Shown: positions 63,569 to 64,000 of the stretch, in pieces
Position numbering within the stretch: the stretch's first letter is position 1
How the letters are laid out: the number at the start of each line of letters is the position of its first letter
Source of the DNA: Gracilariopsis chorda
Lineage: Eukaryota; Rhodophyta; Florideophyceae; Gracilariales; Gracilariaceae
Direction of reading: 5' to 3'
NCBI GenBank assembly: GCA_003194525.1
Contig: NBIV01000298.1
Span: forward strand, 1 to 64,000
DNA: 64,000 nt
Position numbers and translations under genes: made by a program
Notes under the pieces: generated by a model
The model's database searches: none
The model's input: the letters and a program-made list of their open reading frames with translations, nothing else
Told to the model about the DNA's origin: nothing

Positions 63569-64000
63569 TTAGTACCATTCCAAAACTCCTGCATCATGCT
63601 CGTGCTGGTTTTCCTCAAGATTAATCGTTTCCGCATGTCGCAAGAAGTCCTGCACAGATGCGAAGCGCGGCAGATCGGCTGGAGCGCAATCATTGTAAGC
63701 AGCGCGGTAATTATGGTACGCGTTAGGTCCAGACATTTGAATCAACTGCATGATCATCTCGTCCCGTACTCCCAACGAACGATATAGTTGCACACAACCG
63801 CGCTTCATTGAATGTCCCGAGTAACAGGAAAGATCTCCCTGTCCAACACCGACTTCGCTCAATCTCGAACGAAAATGATTGGTAAAGTGTTTAACATGCC
63901 AAGGATTGGATTTGTTAAGCACGGTACAGTTATTGTTTTCTCGAATATCGCAGAACAAATACCCGTTTGCTGCTCCAAGTACTGCTAGCCAAGCGAACAA
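63569..64000 (-). CDS. Tyrosine recombinase C-terminal part (cut by window edge)
   Basis: The frame holds the C-terminal catalytic motifs of a tyrosine recombinase: GHSMKRGCVQLYRSLG (the H-x-x-R block), then a helix IMQLIQMSG and the nucleophile region NAYHNYRAAY. The first catalytic Arg would lie further upstream, beyond 64000. Such enzymes in algal genomes usually belong to Crypton or DIRS-like transposons; which one cannot be decided from this part. The final 30 residues are Glu/His-rich. It is separated from the satellite array by less than 200 bp, so the satellite may belong to the same element. Confidence 0.75.
   Translation of the reverse strand: MFAWLAVLGAANGYLFCDIRENNNCTVLNKSNPWHVKHFTNHFRSRLSEVGVGQGDLSCYSGHSMKRGCVQLYRSLGVRDEMIMQLIQMSGPNAYHNYRAAYNDCAPADLPRFASVQDFLRHAETINLEENQHEHDAGVLEWY

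Overview
This window is nuclear DNA of a eukaryote with few introns and many transposons. The best guess, an inference from gene content, is a red alga, possibly a florideophyte such as Chondrus. Supporting signs are long intronless genes with TATA boxes, two secreted animal-type haem peroxidases, a presequence-bearing DNA gyrase A (organelle, probably plastid), a non-animal protein with a Hedgehog-type Hint (hog) domain, and several transposon families in a short distance. The only introns I can demonstrate are two short ones (55 and 123 bp) in a SAMHD1-like gene.

Layout. 1-8430: Ty3/gypsy elements in tandem; a left-truncated copy shares its 3' LTR with a complete copy (LTR 1685-2750, gag-pol 2739-7322, LTR 7365-8430). 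8431-14344: a hypothetical beta-rich protein, a small secreted protein and a SAMHD1-like dNTPase. 14345-23831: mostly non-coding, with a convergent pair made of a PH-domain pseudokinase (one-base frame break) and HSBP1; both genes carry a C15/C16 tract about 55 bp before the ATG. 23832-30562: a secreted pentapeptide-like/hog protein and the first haem peroxidase. 30563-36609: gene-poor, with a 55-bp palindrome and remnants of a LINE-like retrotransposon. 36610-48415: the second haem peroxidase, an RluA-type pseudouridine synthase, a MIR-less protein O-mannosyltransferase, a very acidic secreted protein, and gyrase A. 48416-64000: an exosome RRP4 gene broken by a 7-bp duplication, an intact hAT transposase ORF, a Tc1/mariner DD34E transposase with one stop codon, an internally deleted Ty1/copia element, a palindrome-rich 163-bp satellite interrupted by a LINE fragment with a 12-bp target-site duplication, and the C-terminal part of a tyrosine recombinase at the right edge.

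How the genes relate. There is no operon-like unit. The host genes cover secretion and extracellular oxidation (peroxidases, hog protein, two other secreted proteins, the O-mannosyltransferase), nucleotide and RNA metabolism (SAMHD1-like, pseudouridine synthase, RRP4), stress signalling (HSBP1, pseudokinase) and organelle DNA topology (gyrase A). The most unusual items are the hog-domain protein, the palindromic satellite next to a tyrosine recombinase, the gag-pol start codon inside the LTR, and the shared poly-C tracts. The frame breaks in RRP4 and the pseudokinase need checking against reads, because the left window edge also shows a cluster of homopolymer-type indels.
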